This document shows, one piece after another, positions 25,201 through 32,817 of a stretch of DNA of 64,000 bases. Positions within the stretch are counted from its first letter, which is position 1; the number at the start of each line of letters is the position of its first letter. The DNA comes from Streptomyces sioyaensis (GTDB lineage: Bacteria; Actinomycetota; Actinomycetes; Streptomycetales; Streptomycetaceae), in assembly GCF_004122735.1 (NCBI RefSeq), contig NZ_SDIF01000032.1:1-64000 (forward strand), written 5' to 3'. The notes under the pieces were generated by a model. That model saw nothing but the letters and a program-made list of their open reading frames with translations. It had not been told where the DNA came from and did no database searches. A program made the position numbers and the translations under genes.

Positions 25201-26403
25201 ATGCGTGAATTCAGCCGCCGGAACATATTCGGACTCGGGGTAGGAGCGGCGGCCGCGCTCTCCGTGGCCGGCTGCTCTCCCTCCGGGTCGTCGGCCTCCG
25301 AGAAAGTCGGAAGCACGTCAGGAAAGACCGCGCAGGGCAAGCCGATAGGCGACGGCTCGACCGCGTACCTCGGAAAGCAGCCCCATCAGCCGTCCGCACC
25401 GGAGAAGCTGGAGCCGGGCCAGAAGCCACCGCAGTTCGTCGTCTTCTCCTGGGACGGCGCCGGCGAGGTGGGCAACGGCCTCTTCCCGCGGTTCCGCAAG
25501 CTCGCCAAGGACCACAACGCCTCGATGACCTTCTTCCTGTCCGGGCTGTATCTGCTGCCCGAGTCGAAGAAGCGCATGTACCGCCCGCCGAACAATCCCG
25601 TCGGCGCCTCCGACATCGGCTACCTCACCGATGCCCACATCAAGGAGACGCTGAAGAACGTGCGCGCGGCGTGGCTGGAGGGCCACGAGATAGGCACCCA
25701 CTTCAACGGCCACTTCTGCGGCACCAGCTCGGGCTCGGTGGCGCACTGGACCCCCGCTCAGTGGGACGACGAGATCAAGCAGGCCATGGACTTCGTCACC
25801 AAGTGGCGGACCAACACCGGCTTCACCGACCTCGAACCGCTGCCCTTCGACTACAGCAAGGAACTCGTCGGCGGCCGTACGCCGTGCCTGCTCGGCCAGG
25901 ACAACCTGCTGCCCACGGCACGCAAGCTCGGCTGGCGCTACGACGCCAGCTCACCCGGCGGCCTCCAGGTCTGGCCCACCAAGAAGCAGGGCCTGTGGGA
26001 CTTCCCGCTCCAGGGGATACCGTTCCCCGGCCACTCCTTCCCGGTCCTCTCGATGGACTACAACATCATGGCCAACCAGTCGAAGAACTCCACCAAGGCC
26101 CCGCCGGCCAACTACCCGGGCTGGCGCAAGCAGGCCACCGACGCCTACATCGCCGGCTTCAAGCGGGCCTACGAGACCAACCGGGCGCCGTTCTTCATCG
26201 GCAACCACTTCGAGCAGTGGAACGGCGGCATCTACATGGACGCCGTCGAAGAGGCGTTCAAGCACATGGCGGACAAGAAATACAAGGACGTGCGGCTGGT
26301 CTCCTTCCGCCAGCTCTGCGACTGGCTGGACGCCCAGGACCCGAAAGTCCTCGCCGACCTGCGCCGACTCGGGGTGGGTCAGCAGTTCACCGGACGCGGC
26401 TGA
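25201..26403 (+). CDS. Tat-type lipoprotein, polysaccharide-deacetylase-like
   Basis: The protein has 400 residues. The N-terminus combines a twin-arginine motif (F-S-R-R-N-I-F) with a lipobox (L-S-V-A-G-C, Cys near 25), so export folded by Tat and lipid anchoring are predicted. The mature part looks like a NodB-type carbohydrate esterase barrel. F-V-V-F-S-W-D-G-A-G takes the place of the catalytic T-F-D-D motif near 80, and G-H-E-I-G-T-H-F-N-G-H-F gives the H-x3-H metal motif near 158. The first Asp pair is changed (W-D-G), so activity is uncertain. Start ATG 25201 follows GGGGAC. Modification of extracellular glycan or peptidoglycan is inferred. Confidence 0.82.
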   Translation: MREFSRRNIFGLGVGAAAALSVAGCSPSGSSASEKVGSTSGKTAQGKPIGDGSTAYLGKQPHQPSAPEKLEPGQKPPQFVVFSWDGAGEVGNGLFPRFRKLAKDHNASMTFFLSGLYLLPESKKRMYRPPNNPVGASDIGYLTDAHIKETLKNVRAAWLEGHEIGTHFNGHFCGTSSGSVAHWTPAQWDDEIKQAMDFVTKWRTNTGFTDLEPLPFDYSKELVGGRTPCLLGQDNLLPTARKLGWRYDASSPGGLQVWPTKKQGLWDFPLQGIPFPGHSFPVLSMDYNIMANQSKNSTKAPPANYPGWRKQATDAYIAGFKRAYETNRAPFFIGNHFEQWNGGIYMDAVEEAFKHMADKKYKDVRLVSFRQLCDWLDAQDPKVLADLRRLGVGQQFTGRG

Positions 26404-26688
26404 TCCGCACGCGGCCCGGAAGGTGCGCGTGACGTGCACCTGCGGCACCTGGGGACGATCCCGGCCAGGGCCGGGACGCGTCGAGCGGCTGGCCGCAGCG
26501 ACCGGCCACTACCAGGGCTGACCAGCTGTTTCGCCGGCCGCGTGCCGCCGCGGTCACCACGACGGCGCCAGACCGATCACCGTCCCCCACTATTTCGCTA
26601 ACCATTGCTGGTCTTATTGCCCCTAAGGCTCAAGAAAGTGGGGTAAAGGAAGGTAAAACGGGTTTCTACCCATACTCATGCGCGATAG

Positions 26689-27204
26689 ATTGGACGTCGG
26701 CCCAAGGTGTACGAGCTGATGGCCGGGACCATCGCGGTGAGCATCCCCGAACGCCGCTACGAGATCCTGGCCGGCTTGCTCATCGAAGCCGTCGCGACCG
26801 AGGCGGCGGGCGAATCGGCCCGCGAGGCAGCGCTCCGCGTCGCCCGCCAGCACGGAGTGGCCCTGGGTGCCACCGAACGTGCACGCGTACGCCCCGGGCG
26901 GCTCGGCGCCGAGCGCGGACTGAGCCTGGCCGCAGAGACGCTGGAGGAATTCGGCTACGAGCCGGACCGCAGCGCCCCCACGGTGCTGCGCCTGCGCAAC
27001 TGCCCCTTCCACTCCCTGGCCGTCCAGGCCCCGGAGCTTGTCTGCGGCCTCAATCAAGCTTTCCTCGCCGGCTACCTGCACGGCCTGGGGAGCCACAAGA
27101 CCACAGCGATCCTGGCCCCGCGGCCCGGCTCGTGCTGCGTCGAACTGCGCGGAGACGAGGCTGCGGGAAGGATCCCGGAGAACGGCACCACCTGCGCACG
27201 ATGA
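26689..27204 (+). pseudogene. 5'-truncated HTH regulator, effector domain remnant
   Basis: About 165 residues are readable (ATG 26719 or GTG 26707). The frame begins after a TAG at 26686 with R-R-P-K-V-Y-E-L. In intact relatives this is the G-R-P-x-x-x-Y-x-L-T junction between an N-terminal winged helix and the effector domain. The remaining part has R-Y-E-I-L-A-G-L-L, L-R-N-C-P-F-H and P-E-L-V-C-G-L-N-Q-A-F-L, typical of the C-terminal domain of this actinobacterial regulator family. The DNA-binding half is missing and no start with a ribosome binding site is visible, so it is probably a decayed gene. Expression of the effector domain alone cannot be excluded. Confidence 0.6.
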
Positions 27205-27288
27205 CCCCCTGCCCCGCGTCGGAGCGTCGTCACTGACAGAGGTGCCTCAGATCGCGTGACCAACGTGACGGATGCATCTGGAGTCTCC

Positions 27289-27750
27289 ATGAACTCCATG
27301 ACCACCACCGAAGCCGCCCTACGAGGGCTGGGGGTGTGTTGCGCCATCGGCAACGCGGTGGTGCATGCCCTCCTCATCCCCGACCACCTTGAGGAGAAGT
27401 TCTACATCGGCGTCCTCTTCGCCGTGGGCAGCGCCGTGATGCTGGCCGTGGCGGTCGGCCTTGCCACCATGAGGCGCCCCGCGGCCGCGTGGCTGACCGG
27501 GACCGTCGTGAGCCTGGGAATGATCGTCGGGTTCGCGCTGTCGCGCACCGTCGGTCTGCCGGACGGCTACTACGAGCACGACTGGGAGCCGCCGTACGGG
27601 CTCCTCTCCTTGATCACCGAAGGGCTGTTCGTCATCGTCTTCCTGGCGTGGCTCACGAGACGGGAGGGGCCACAGCGCATCTTCCAGCCGCCCCGCACGC
27701 CGGGTCGCGAGCGGATCCACGCCCGGCGGAACCCTTCCGAACAGGACTGA
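27289..27750 (+). CDS. Four-helix membrane protein, function unknown
   Basis: The protein has 153 residues. ATG 27289 has GGAG 5 bp upstream, which is better than the GTG at 27256. Four predicted helices are present (A-L-R-G-L-G-V-C-C-A-I-G-N-A-V, I-G-V-L-F-A-V-G-S-A-V-M-L, W-L-T-G-T-V-V-S-L-G-M-I-V, L-L-S-L-I-T-E-G-L-F-V-I-V-F), with a Tyr/Glu/Asp-rich loop (Y-Y-E-H-D-W-E-P-P-Y) before the last. The C-tail is basic. No family is recognised. Confidence 0.7.
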   Translation: MNSMTTTEAALRGLGVCCAIGNAVVHALLIPDHLEEKFYIGVLFAVGSAVMLAVAVGLATMRRPAAAWLTGTVVSLGMIVGFALSRTVGLPDGYYEHDWEPPYGLLSLITEGLFVIVFLAWLTRREGPQRIFQPPRTPGRERIHARRNPSEQD

Positions 27751-28130
27751 CGCGCACGGTCCAGGGACGCGCTCGCTTCAGGGGATGCGCCCCCTCCGGG
27801 GGACGGAATGGTTCGCGGCGGCGCGTGGGGCCCACGTGGGCGAGCACGAGGCCGCGGGGGTATGGGCCGTGCGGGCTTTCGACGCTATTTCAATTGGCGT
27901 GCCGACGGCAGTAGTTGAGAGCTGCTGCGGCCATGGCGGCGCGGCGGCAGATATTCCAGGCGAAGAGAATTCATCGTTCATCGGGGCGGGTGCACGAGGG
28001 CTGCTGTCCGCGGAATGGGGGACGTGCAGTTCACGGCACGGATCGGCGTGTGATCCAAGATCGGAAACCGATATGAAATCGCAGGTTTGAAAGAGGTTTC
28101 AGGTACCCGCGCGAGGCAAGCAAGCAGGAC
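27751..28130. other. 380-bp intergenic region, nothing recognised
   Basis: No frame with convincing codon use or a ribosome binding site is present. The 27880-28110 part is less GC-rich than the flanking genes and may carry the promoter of the small membrane protein at 28131. Confidence 0.4.
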
Positions 28131-28475
28131 ATGAGCAATCCCCATGAACCCATACCCGCACATGACACCTATCACCCCTATGGCCGCAACCGGTACGGCG
28201 CCGGGGCAAACCGGGCAGCAATGATTGTCCACACCATCGCGGACATCGCCGCAGGATTTCTGGGCCTCTGGATCCTGCTGTACCTGCTTGAGGCAAACCA
28301 GGGAAATGTCTTCGTCGACTTTGTGCACGGTATGGCCGACTGGCTCGCCGGCTGGTCCCAGGACATCTTCACCATGAAGCTTGAAGGGCTGCGGGTTTTC
28401 CTCAATTACGGCCTGCCTGCGGTGATTTACCTTCTGCTCGGTCATGGGATCGCTGCGCGGATACGCCGCCTCTGA
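28131..28475 (+). CDS. Small two- or three-helix membrane protein
   Basis: The protein has 114 residues. A His/Tyr/Pro-rich N-terminus (H-D-T-Y-H-P-Y-G-R-N-R-Y) precedes a hydrophobic helix (G-F-L-G-L-W-I-L-L-Y-L-L) and a second one near the C-terminus (Y-G-L-P-A-V-I-Y-L-L-L-G-H). Codon bias is weaker than in neighbours. AGGA lies just upstream of ATG. Function is unknown; similar small membrane proteins are frequent in Streptomyces. Confidence 0.65.
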   Translation: MSNPHEPIPAHDTYHPYGRNRYGAGANRAAMIVHTIADIAAGFLGLWILLYLLEANQGNVFVDFVHGMADWLAGWSQDIFTMKLEGLRVFLNYGLPAVIYLLLGHGIAARIRRL

Positions 28476-28579
28476 CCGAATTCGGACCGGCGTGCAGATT
28501 GATGGCCGGCGCGCTCGCCGTCCCGATGCCGGGACTTTCGGCGAGCGCGTCACGTATGCCGGTTGTCGGCGTAGTCCGT

Positions 28580-28609
28580 GATCCGATCATGCGTGATCCG
28601 ATCATGCGT
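28580..28609. repeat. 15-bp tandem repeat
   Basis: GATCCGATCATGCGT occurs twice in direct succession, followed by a diverged third start (GCTCCGACC). It lies just beyond the stop codon of the LysR gene. Confidence 0.8.
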
Positions 28610-28621
28610 GCTCCGACCCCG

Positions 28622-29557
28622 TTAGGCCCACGTCGGTGTCCAGGTCTCGGCGTCGGCGTCATGAGCCCGTCCGGAGCAGAGGTGGTCGCGGAGTGCGGTG
28701 AGTGTGGGGTGTGGGTTGTCGCGGTGCCATACCAGTGAGTGCGGGTAGACGGGCATCGGATCCCGCACGGCGATGCGCCGCAGGTCGTGGTCGGCGGGCC
28801 AGACGAGGCGGGTGTGCTCGCCGACGAAGGTCGCCAGTGTCCGGGAGTCGGCGAGGGTGTCCAGCAGGGGTTCGGTGCCGAAGTCCGGGCCGGTGATCTC
28901 GATGGTGAGCCCGAACGCGGCGGCGAGGTCGTCGTAGAAGGCGGCCGACTCGGTTCCGGGTACCAGGCCGGGCATCCAGATCCGGTGCCCGACGAGGTCG
29001 GCGGGCGTGACCGCGCGGGCGGCGGCGAGCTCGTGGGCCGGTCCCGTGAGCAGCTGGATGGGCTCGTCGTAGACCCGGGCGGCCCCGATGTCGTCGGGGA
29101 GCTGCCGGCCGGGCATGGTGACGGCGCGGAAGGACGCGTCGATCGTGCCGGAGCGGATGGCCTCGACGGCCGCCTCGGCGTCGAAGAGGGTCACGACATC
29201 GAGCTCGGCCTCAGGGCGCGCACGATGGAAGTCGCCCAGGAGGGCGGCCGGGCCGAGCCGTCGGCCGATCACGTCCACGCGCAGCGCGCGGCGGCCGGGA
29301 CGCACGGAAGCCATGGCCCGCTCTTCGGCCCGCAGGAGAGCGCGGGCGTGCGGCAGGAACGCCTGGCCGTCGATGGTGAGCTGGGTGCCTCGCCCGGTGC
29401 GGGTGAACAGCCGCACGCCGAGGACCTTCTCCAGCGTGGCGATGCGCTTGGAGACGCCCTGCTGGGTGACCGACAGTTCCGCGGCGGCGTCCTGGAACCG
29501 CCCCGTGTCCACCACCGCCACAAAGGTGCGCACCGCCTCGATATCCACGCCGACCAC
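28622..29557 (-). CDS. LysR-family transcriptional regulator
   Basis: The protein has 311 residues. The winged helix at residues 5-65 has F-V-A-V-V-D-T-G-R-F-Q-D-A-A-A-E-L-S-V-T-Q-Q-G-V-S-K-R and L-E-K-V-L-G-V-R-L-F-T-R, the LysR signature. A periplasmic-binding-like effector domain follows (V-D-V-I-G from about 93). The start is GTG 29557 or GTG 29548; neither has a strong ribosome binding site. It is divergent from the MFS gene, the classic layout in which a LysR protein controls its neighbour. The effector is unknown. Confidence 0.88.
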   Translation of the reverse strand: MVGVDIEAVRTFVAVVDTGRFQDAAAELSVTQQGVSKRIATLEKVLGVRLFTRTGRGTQLTIDGQAFLPHARALLRAEERAMASVRPGRRALRVDVIGRRLGPAALLGDFHRARPEAELDVVTLFDAEAAVEAIRSGTIDASFRAVTMPGRQLPDDIGAARVYDEPIQLLTGPAHELAAARAVTPADLVGHRIWMPGLVPGTESAAFYDDLAAAFGLTIEITGPDFGTEPLLDTLADSRTLATFVGEHTRLVWPADHDLRRIAVRDPMPVYPHSLVWHRDNPHPTLTALRDHLCSGRAHDADAETWTPTWA

Positions 29558-29559
29558 GC

Positions 29560-29612
29560 TATCGGCACAACGATTGGTGGTGCGTCCTGGCCGATCGGTT
29601 GTTTGATCTCGC
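29560..29612. promoter_or_regulatory. Possible LysR operator in the LysR/MFS divergent promoter
   Basis: An imperfect inverted repeat (ACAACGAT ... ATCGGTTGT) lies between the LysR and MFS start codons. It is a candidate binding site for the LysR protein. Similarity to a T-N11-A site is loose. Confidence 0.3.
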
Positions 29613-29680
29613 CGTCTCCCCCTCGCTTAGATGCCGGTGGTCAGGGCTGGTGGTTCGGTTCGGCGAGGGGGGCGGTGGGC

Positions 29681-30937
29681 ATGGCGGGCAGGCGGGCGCT
29701 GGGGCGTCGGTTCGGGTGGTTGTGGGCGGCGTATGCGGTCAGCGCGTACGGATCGGGGCTCGGCTTCGGCGCGCTTCCCCTGATCGCGGTGCTGGTGCTG
29801 CACTGCGGGCCGGCCCAGGTGGCGACGCTCGCTGCCGCCGGGCGGGCCGTGGGAGCCCTGGTCGCGGTGCCGATCGGTCCCTGGGTGGAGTTCCGTCGCA
29901 AGCGGCCGGTCATGGTGGCGATGGACCTGATCCGGTTCGCGGCGTTGATGAGTGTCCCCGCCGCGTTCGCGCTCGGGCGGCTCGGCTTCGCCCAGCTCCT
30001 CCTCGTCTCCGTGGTCACCGCAGCGGCCGACATCGCCTTCAAGGCGGCCAGCGGCGCGTACCTGAAGGCGCTCGTGCCGCCGGCGGACCTGCTCGTCGCG
30101 AACAGCCGGTTCGAGTCCACGACATGGACCTCGACCACGGTCGGACCGCCGCTCGGCGGGGCCGCGATCGGGCTGTTCGGACCGGTGACGACCGTGGTGG
30201 CCGACGCGGTCAGCTATCTGCTCTCGGCGCTGGGCATCCGCGCCATCGGCGGGACGGAACCGCACCCCGCGCGGACCGGTGCGGCACGGCTGCGCGCGAG
30301 CGACCTGCTCGAAGGATGGCGCCACATCCTCACCCACCCGGCGCTGCGCCCGCTGTTCTTCAACGCGATCGTGGTCAACGGCCTGATCATGGCCTCCCAG
30401 CCGCTGCTCGCCGTACTCCTGTTGGGCCCCCTCGGGTTCGCACCCTGGCAGTACGGTCTCGTGTTCGCGGCCCCGTGCGTCGGTGGCCTGGTCGGCTCGC
30501 GCCTGGCGCACCGACTCGTGGCGCGGTTCGGCCAGGACCGGGTGCTGCGCACCTCAGGGGTGCTGCGCGCATGCTGGCCACTCGGACTGGCAGGTGTCCA
30601 GCCCGGCGTCCCCGGGATCGTCCTGGTCATCGTCGTCCAATTCGGCCTGGTGACCTGCTGCGGACTGTTCAACCCCGTACTGGCGACCTGCCGGCTCGAC
30701 CACACCGGCCCCGACCGGGTCGCGCGCACCCTGGCCGCGTGGTCGATCGGCAGCAGCGCCGCCATCGCGGCCCTGACCGCCCTCTGGGGTCTGCTGGCCA
30801 CCGTCACCAGCCCCCGCACCGCGATCGCCGCCGCCGGAGTCCTCCTCCTGGCCACCCCGCTGCTGCTCCCGCGCCGCGAGAACGCGTCCCAGGACGAGCT
30901 CAGGACGAGCGCACGGGTGCCGGAGTCCACGACGTGA
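29681..30937 (+). CDS. MFS exporter
   Basis: The protein has 418 residues from ATG 29681, with GAGGGGGG about 9 bp upstream. It has about twelve hydrophobic helices, the R-R-K-R-P-V-M-V motif A-like loop after helix 2, and an F-E-S-T-T-W-T-S-T-T-V-G-P-P-L-G-G segment in helix 5, typical of the DHA-like drug exporters (MFS_3). It is presumably regulated by the divergent LysR protein. Substrate unknown. Long frames further upstream in this phase overlap the LysR gene antisense and are not part of it. Confidence 0.88.
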   Translation: MAGRRALGRRFGWLWAAYAVSAYGSGLGFGALPLIAVLVLHCGPAQVATLAAAGRAVGALVAVPIGPWVEFRRKRPVMVAMDLIRFAALMSVPAAFALGRLGFAQLLLVSVVTAAADIAFKAASGAYLKALVPPADLLVANSRFESTTWTSTTVGPPLGGAAIGLFGPVTTVVADAVSYLLSALGIRAIGGTEPHPARTGAARLRASDLLEGWRHILTHPALRPLFFNAIVVNGLIMASQPLLAVLLLGPLGFAPWQYGLVFAAPCVGGLVGSRLAHRLVARFGQDRVLRTSGVLRACWPLGLAGVQPGVPGIVLVIVVQFGLVTCCGLFNPVLATCRLDHTGPDRVARTLAAWSIGSSAAIAALTALWGLLATVTSPRTAIAAAGVLLLATPLLLPRRENASQDELRTSARVPESTT

Positions 30938-31004
30938 GCGATCTTGTCTGACCGGCCGGGGACAGCCGTACGGGGAGATCAGTTACGGGGATATCGGTAC
31001 TGGC

Positions 31005-32399
31005 CTATTCCGACGGGGCGGGGTTGACGGGGCACCTCGGTTCCTCGGTCAACGGCCGGTGTTGCACCGGCCGTTGGCGGGCCACGGCAACGGCGTGTTT
31101 CCCCGGGATGAGTGTGGCGTGCCACATGCGCTGGCTCTCCGGGGCGGGGTCGGTGGGTGTCAGCTCCACCCGCTGGAGCACCTCGCGAATGATCACCTTC
31201 ATCTCCATCGTGGCGAGTTGCGCGCCGACGCAGTAGCGGCGGCCGCCCCCGAAGGGCAGGAAGGACTTCTGCGCCGACTTGGCGCTCTCGCCGAGGAACC
31301 GCTCCGGCCGGAACTCCTGGGGCTCCGGATACACCTCGCTGTCCTGATGGATGAGCGAGAACATGGGGATGGCCGCCCATCCGGCAGGGATGTCGTATCC
31401 GCCGAGCCGCAGCGGCTTGTCCAGGAGACGCCCCGAGCCGTATATGACGGTGCGCAGCCGCAGCACTTCCTTGACGACCGCGTCGAGGTAGCGCTCGTCC
31501 TCGCCCCGCTCGCACTCCTCCCGCAACCGCGCGAGTACCTCCGGGGAGCGCATCAACCGTTCGAAGGCCCAGGACAGGCCGGTCGCCGTGGTCTCAAGTC
31601 CGGCCTCCAGCAGGGTGATCAGCTCGTCGCGGATCTCCTCGTCGCTCATCGGCCGGCCCTGTTCGTCCCGGGCCCGGAGCAACCGCCCCAGCACATCGGT
31701 GGCTTCGCCGTCCTCCTCGTTCCGGCGCCTGGCGATCTCGCCGTAGACGACCTTGTCCACTGCCGCGCTGGCCTTCATGGTGCGGGTCGTCGGCAGGAAC
31801 GGGAGGCGCATCGCCAGCGGTGACTTCTCCGCCCAGGCGCGCAGTCGCGCGGGCAGCAGAAACAGCGACGCGGAGCCGCTGGCCTTGGACAGGGCGAGGA
31901 GCGAGGCCCGCAGCCGTGCCTGCTGGTTGACGTCGCGGACCCCGAAGACCAGCCGCAGGGTGACCTCCAGCGTGATGGCCTGCATGCGTTCCTGCAGCGC
32001 GAAGGGTGTGCCGAGCGGCCACGTCCGGATGTCCGCCGCGGCGATCTCGGCGATCAGCTCGGGGTAGCTCGCGAGGGACCGGCCGTGCAGGGTCGGGCTC
32101 AGCAGCTTGCGGTGCCGCCACCACGGCTCGCCGTCGTTCGTGAACAGCGAATACTTCCCGAGCCACGGCACGTATCCGGCGCGCAGTGCGCCGGCCCGGC
32201 TGCCGTCGCCGTCCGTGCGGTAGATCTCCGCGGCGAGGTCCGCGGTGGAGACCACGACCTGGGGCGGAAAGCCGAGCAGCTTCATACGGAACACCGGGCC
32301 GTGGCGCCGCCGTAGCGATTCCAGATACCGGACCGGATCGCGCAGCTGCATGGTCTGCAGGAAGGCGGGCTGCCGCGAGCCGGGAGGAAGGTGGGGCAT
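31005..32399 (-). CDS. Cytochrome P450
   Basis: The protein has 464 residues from ATG 32399, with GGAG 8 bp upstream. The I-helix has L-L-E-A-G-L-E-T-T-A (A-G-x-E-T-T) near 270, the K-helix E-V-L-R-L-R near 325, and the heme loop F-G-G-G-R-R-Y-C-V-G near 402. The length and A-G-x-E-T-T type differ from the shorter P450 at 62707. The pattern is closer to class-II-like bacterial P450s of the CYP110/CYP120 kind. It is transcribed divergently from the AfsA-type operon, from a region with two cluster-type boxes and two tandem-repeat blocks. Oxidative tailoring of the product is inferred. Confidence 0.93.
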   Translation of the reverse strand: MPHLPPGSRQPAFLQTMQLRDPVRYLESLRRRHGPVFRMKLLGFPPQVVVSTADLAAEIYRTDGDGSRAGALRAGYVPWLGKYSLFTNDGEPWWRHRKLLSPTLHGRSLASYPELIAEIAAADIRTWPLGTPFALQERMQAITLEVTLRLVFGVRDVNQQARLRASLLALSKASGSASLFLLPARLRAWAEKSPLAMRLPFLPTTRTMKASAAVDKVVYGEIARRRNEEDGEATDVLGRLLRARDEQGRPMSDEEIRDELITLLEAGLETTATGLSWAFERLMRSPEVLARLREECERGEDERYLDAVVKEVLRLRTVIYGSGRLLDKPLRLGGYDIPAGWAAIPMFSLIHQDSEVYPEPQEFRPERFLGESAKSAQKSFLPFGGGRRYCVGAQLATMEMKVIIREVLQRVELTPTDPAPESQRMWHATLIPGKHAVAVARQRPVQHRPLTEEPRCPVNPAPSE

Positions 32400-32420
32400 C
32401 GGTTTTCTCCAGTCGTCCAG

Positions 32421-32484
32421 CGTCTGCTCGGTTCTCCCGCGTGTGCCAGTTCTCCGGCGTGTGCTCAGTTCTCCGGCGTCTGCG
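32421..32484. repeat. 19-bp tandem repeats in P450 leader
   Basis: Three units plus a partial fourth: CGTCTGCTCGGTTCTCCCG, CGTGTGCCAGTTCTCCGG, CGTGTGCTCAGTTCTCCGG, CGTCTGCG. They begin 22 bp upstream of the P450 start codon, so they probably lie in its 5' untranslated leader. Confidence 0.75.
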
Positions 32485-32500
32485 AGGTAGCGGCCACGGG

Positions 32501-32555
32501 ATTGCCGGCCACCGGGGATTGGGGCCGCCACCGGGCATTGGATTCGCCACCGGCC
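32501..32555. repeat. Second tandem block, about 19 bp, upstream of P450
   Basis: Three imperfect units beginning with ATTG and ending with CACCGG plus one or two bases (32501-32517, 32518-32536, 32537-32555). The unit sequence is unrelated to the adjacent block. Confidence 0.6.
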
Positions 32556-32654
32556 AGGGAGAACGGGGGGCGTGGCGGCAGGAATCGGGGCGGGAGCACT
32601 GACCGGAGTCGTTACTTCACCCGGCAGGCTACTCCTTCGGCGAATCAGCGATCA

Positions 32655-32712
32655 CTAGGGAAACGGATAGCGGTGCGGGTGAACAGGTTCCGAACACTAG
32701 GGGAACTGATAG
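32655..32712 (+). promoter_or_regulatory. Two cluster-type boxes 42 bp apart before AfsA operon
   Basis: CTAGGGAAACGGATAG (32655-32670) and CTAGGGGAACTGATAG (32697-32712) match each other at 14 of 16 positions. They carry the CTAGGG half-site of the cluster box but a different right half (GATAG). The centre-to-centre distance of 42 bp is four helical turns, placing both on one DNA face. The start of the operon's first gene is 106 bp further on. No confident -10 is seen, though GATAAC (32718-32723) is possible. Confidence 0.55.
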
Positions 32713-32817
32713 ACGTGGATAACGATCTGAATCCGCGTGGATTCCGGCGGTACGGTGACCCTCGTCATTCCCGAGGGGGGTGGCATTCACGACGGGTGCC
32801 CGAAGGGCAGGGATCGG

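Larger units (their letters stand above)
32400..32817. other. Divergent regulatory region of P450 and AfsA operon
   Basis: The 418-bp region has no gene. It contains, from the P450 side, a 19-bp tandem repeat block, a second unrelated 19-bp repeat block, and then two cluster-type boxes spaced 42 bp apart on the operon side. Each is listed separately. Confidence 0.6.

Noticed and set aside
24689..25243. 184-residue + strand ORF before the lipoprotein gene
   Set aside because: It runs into the start of the lipoprotein gene in another frame, is Arg/Ser/Pro-rich and has no ribosome binding site or family resemblance.
26581..26660. CCCCTAAGG near 26621 as another cluster box
   Set aside because: Only a few bases match and it has no right half or spaced hexamer.
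28739..29680. N-terminal 314-residue extension of the MFS gene
   Set aside because: It runs antisense through the LysR gene; the transporter begins at 29681 with its own ribosome binding site.
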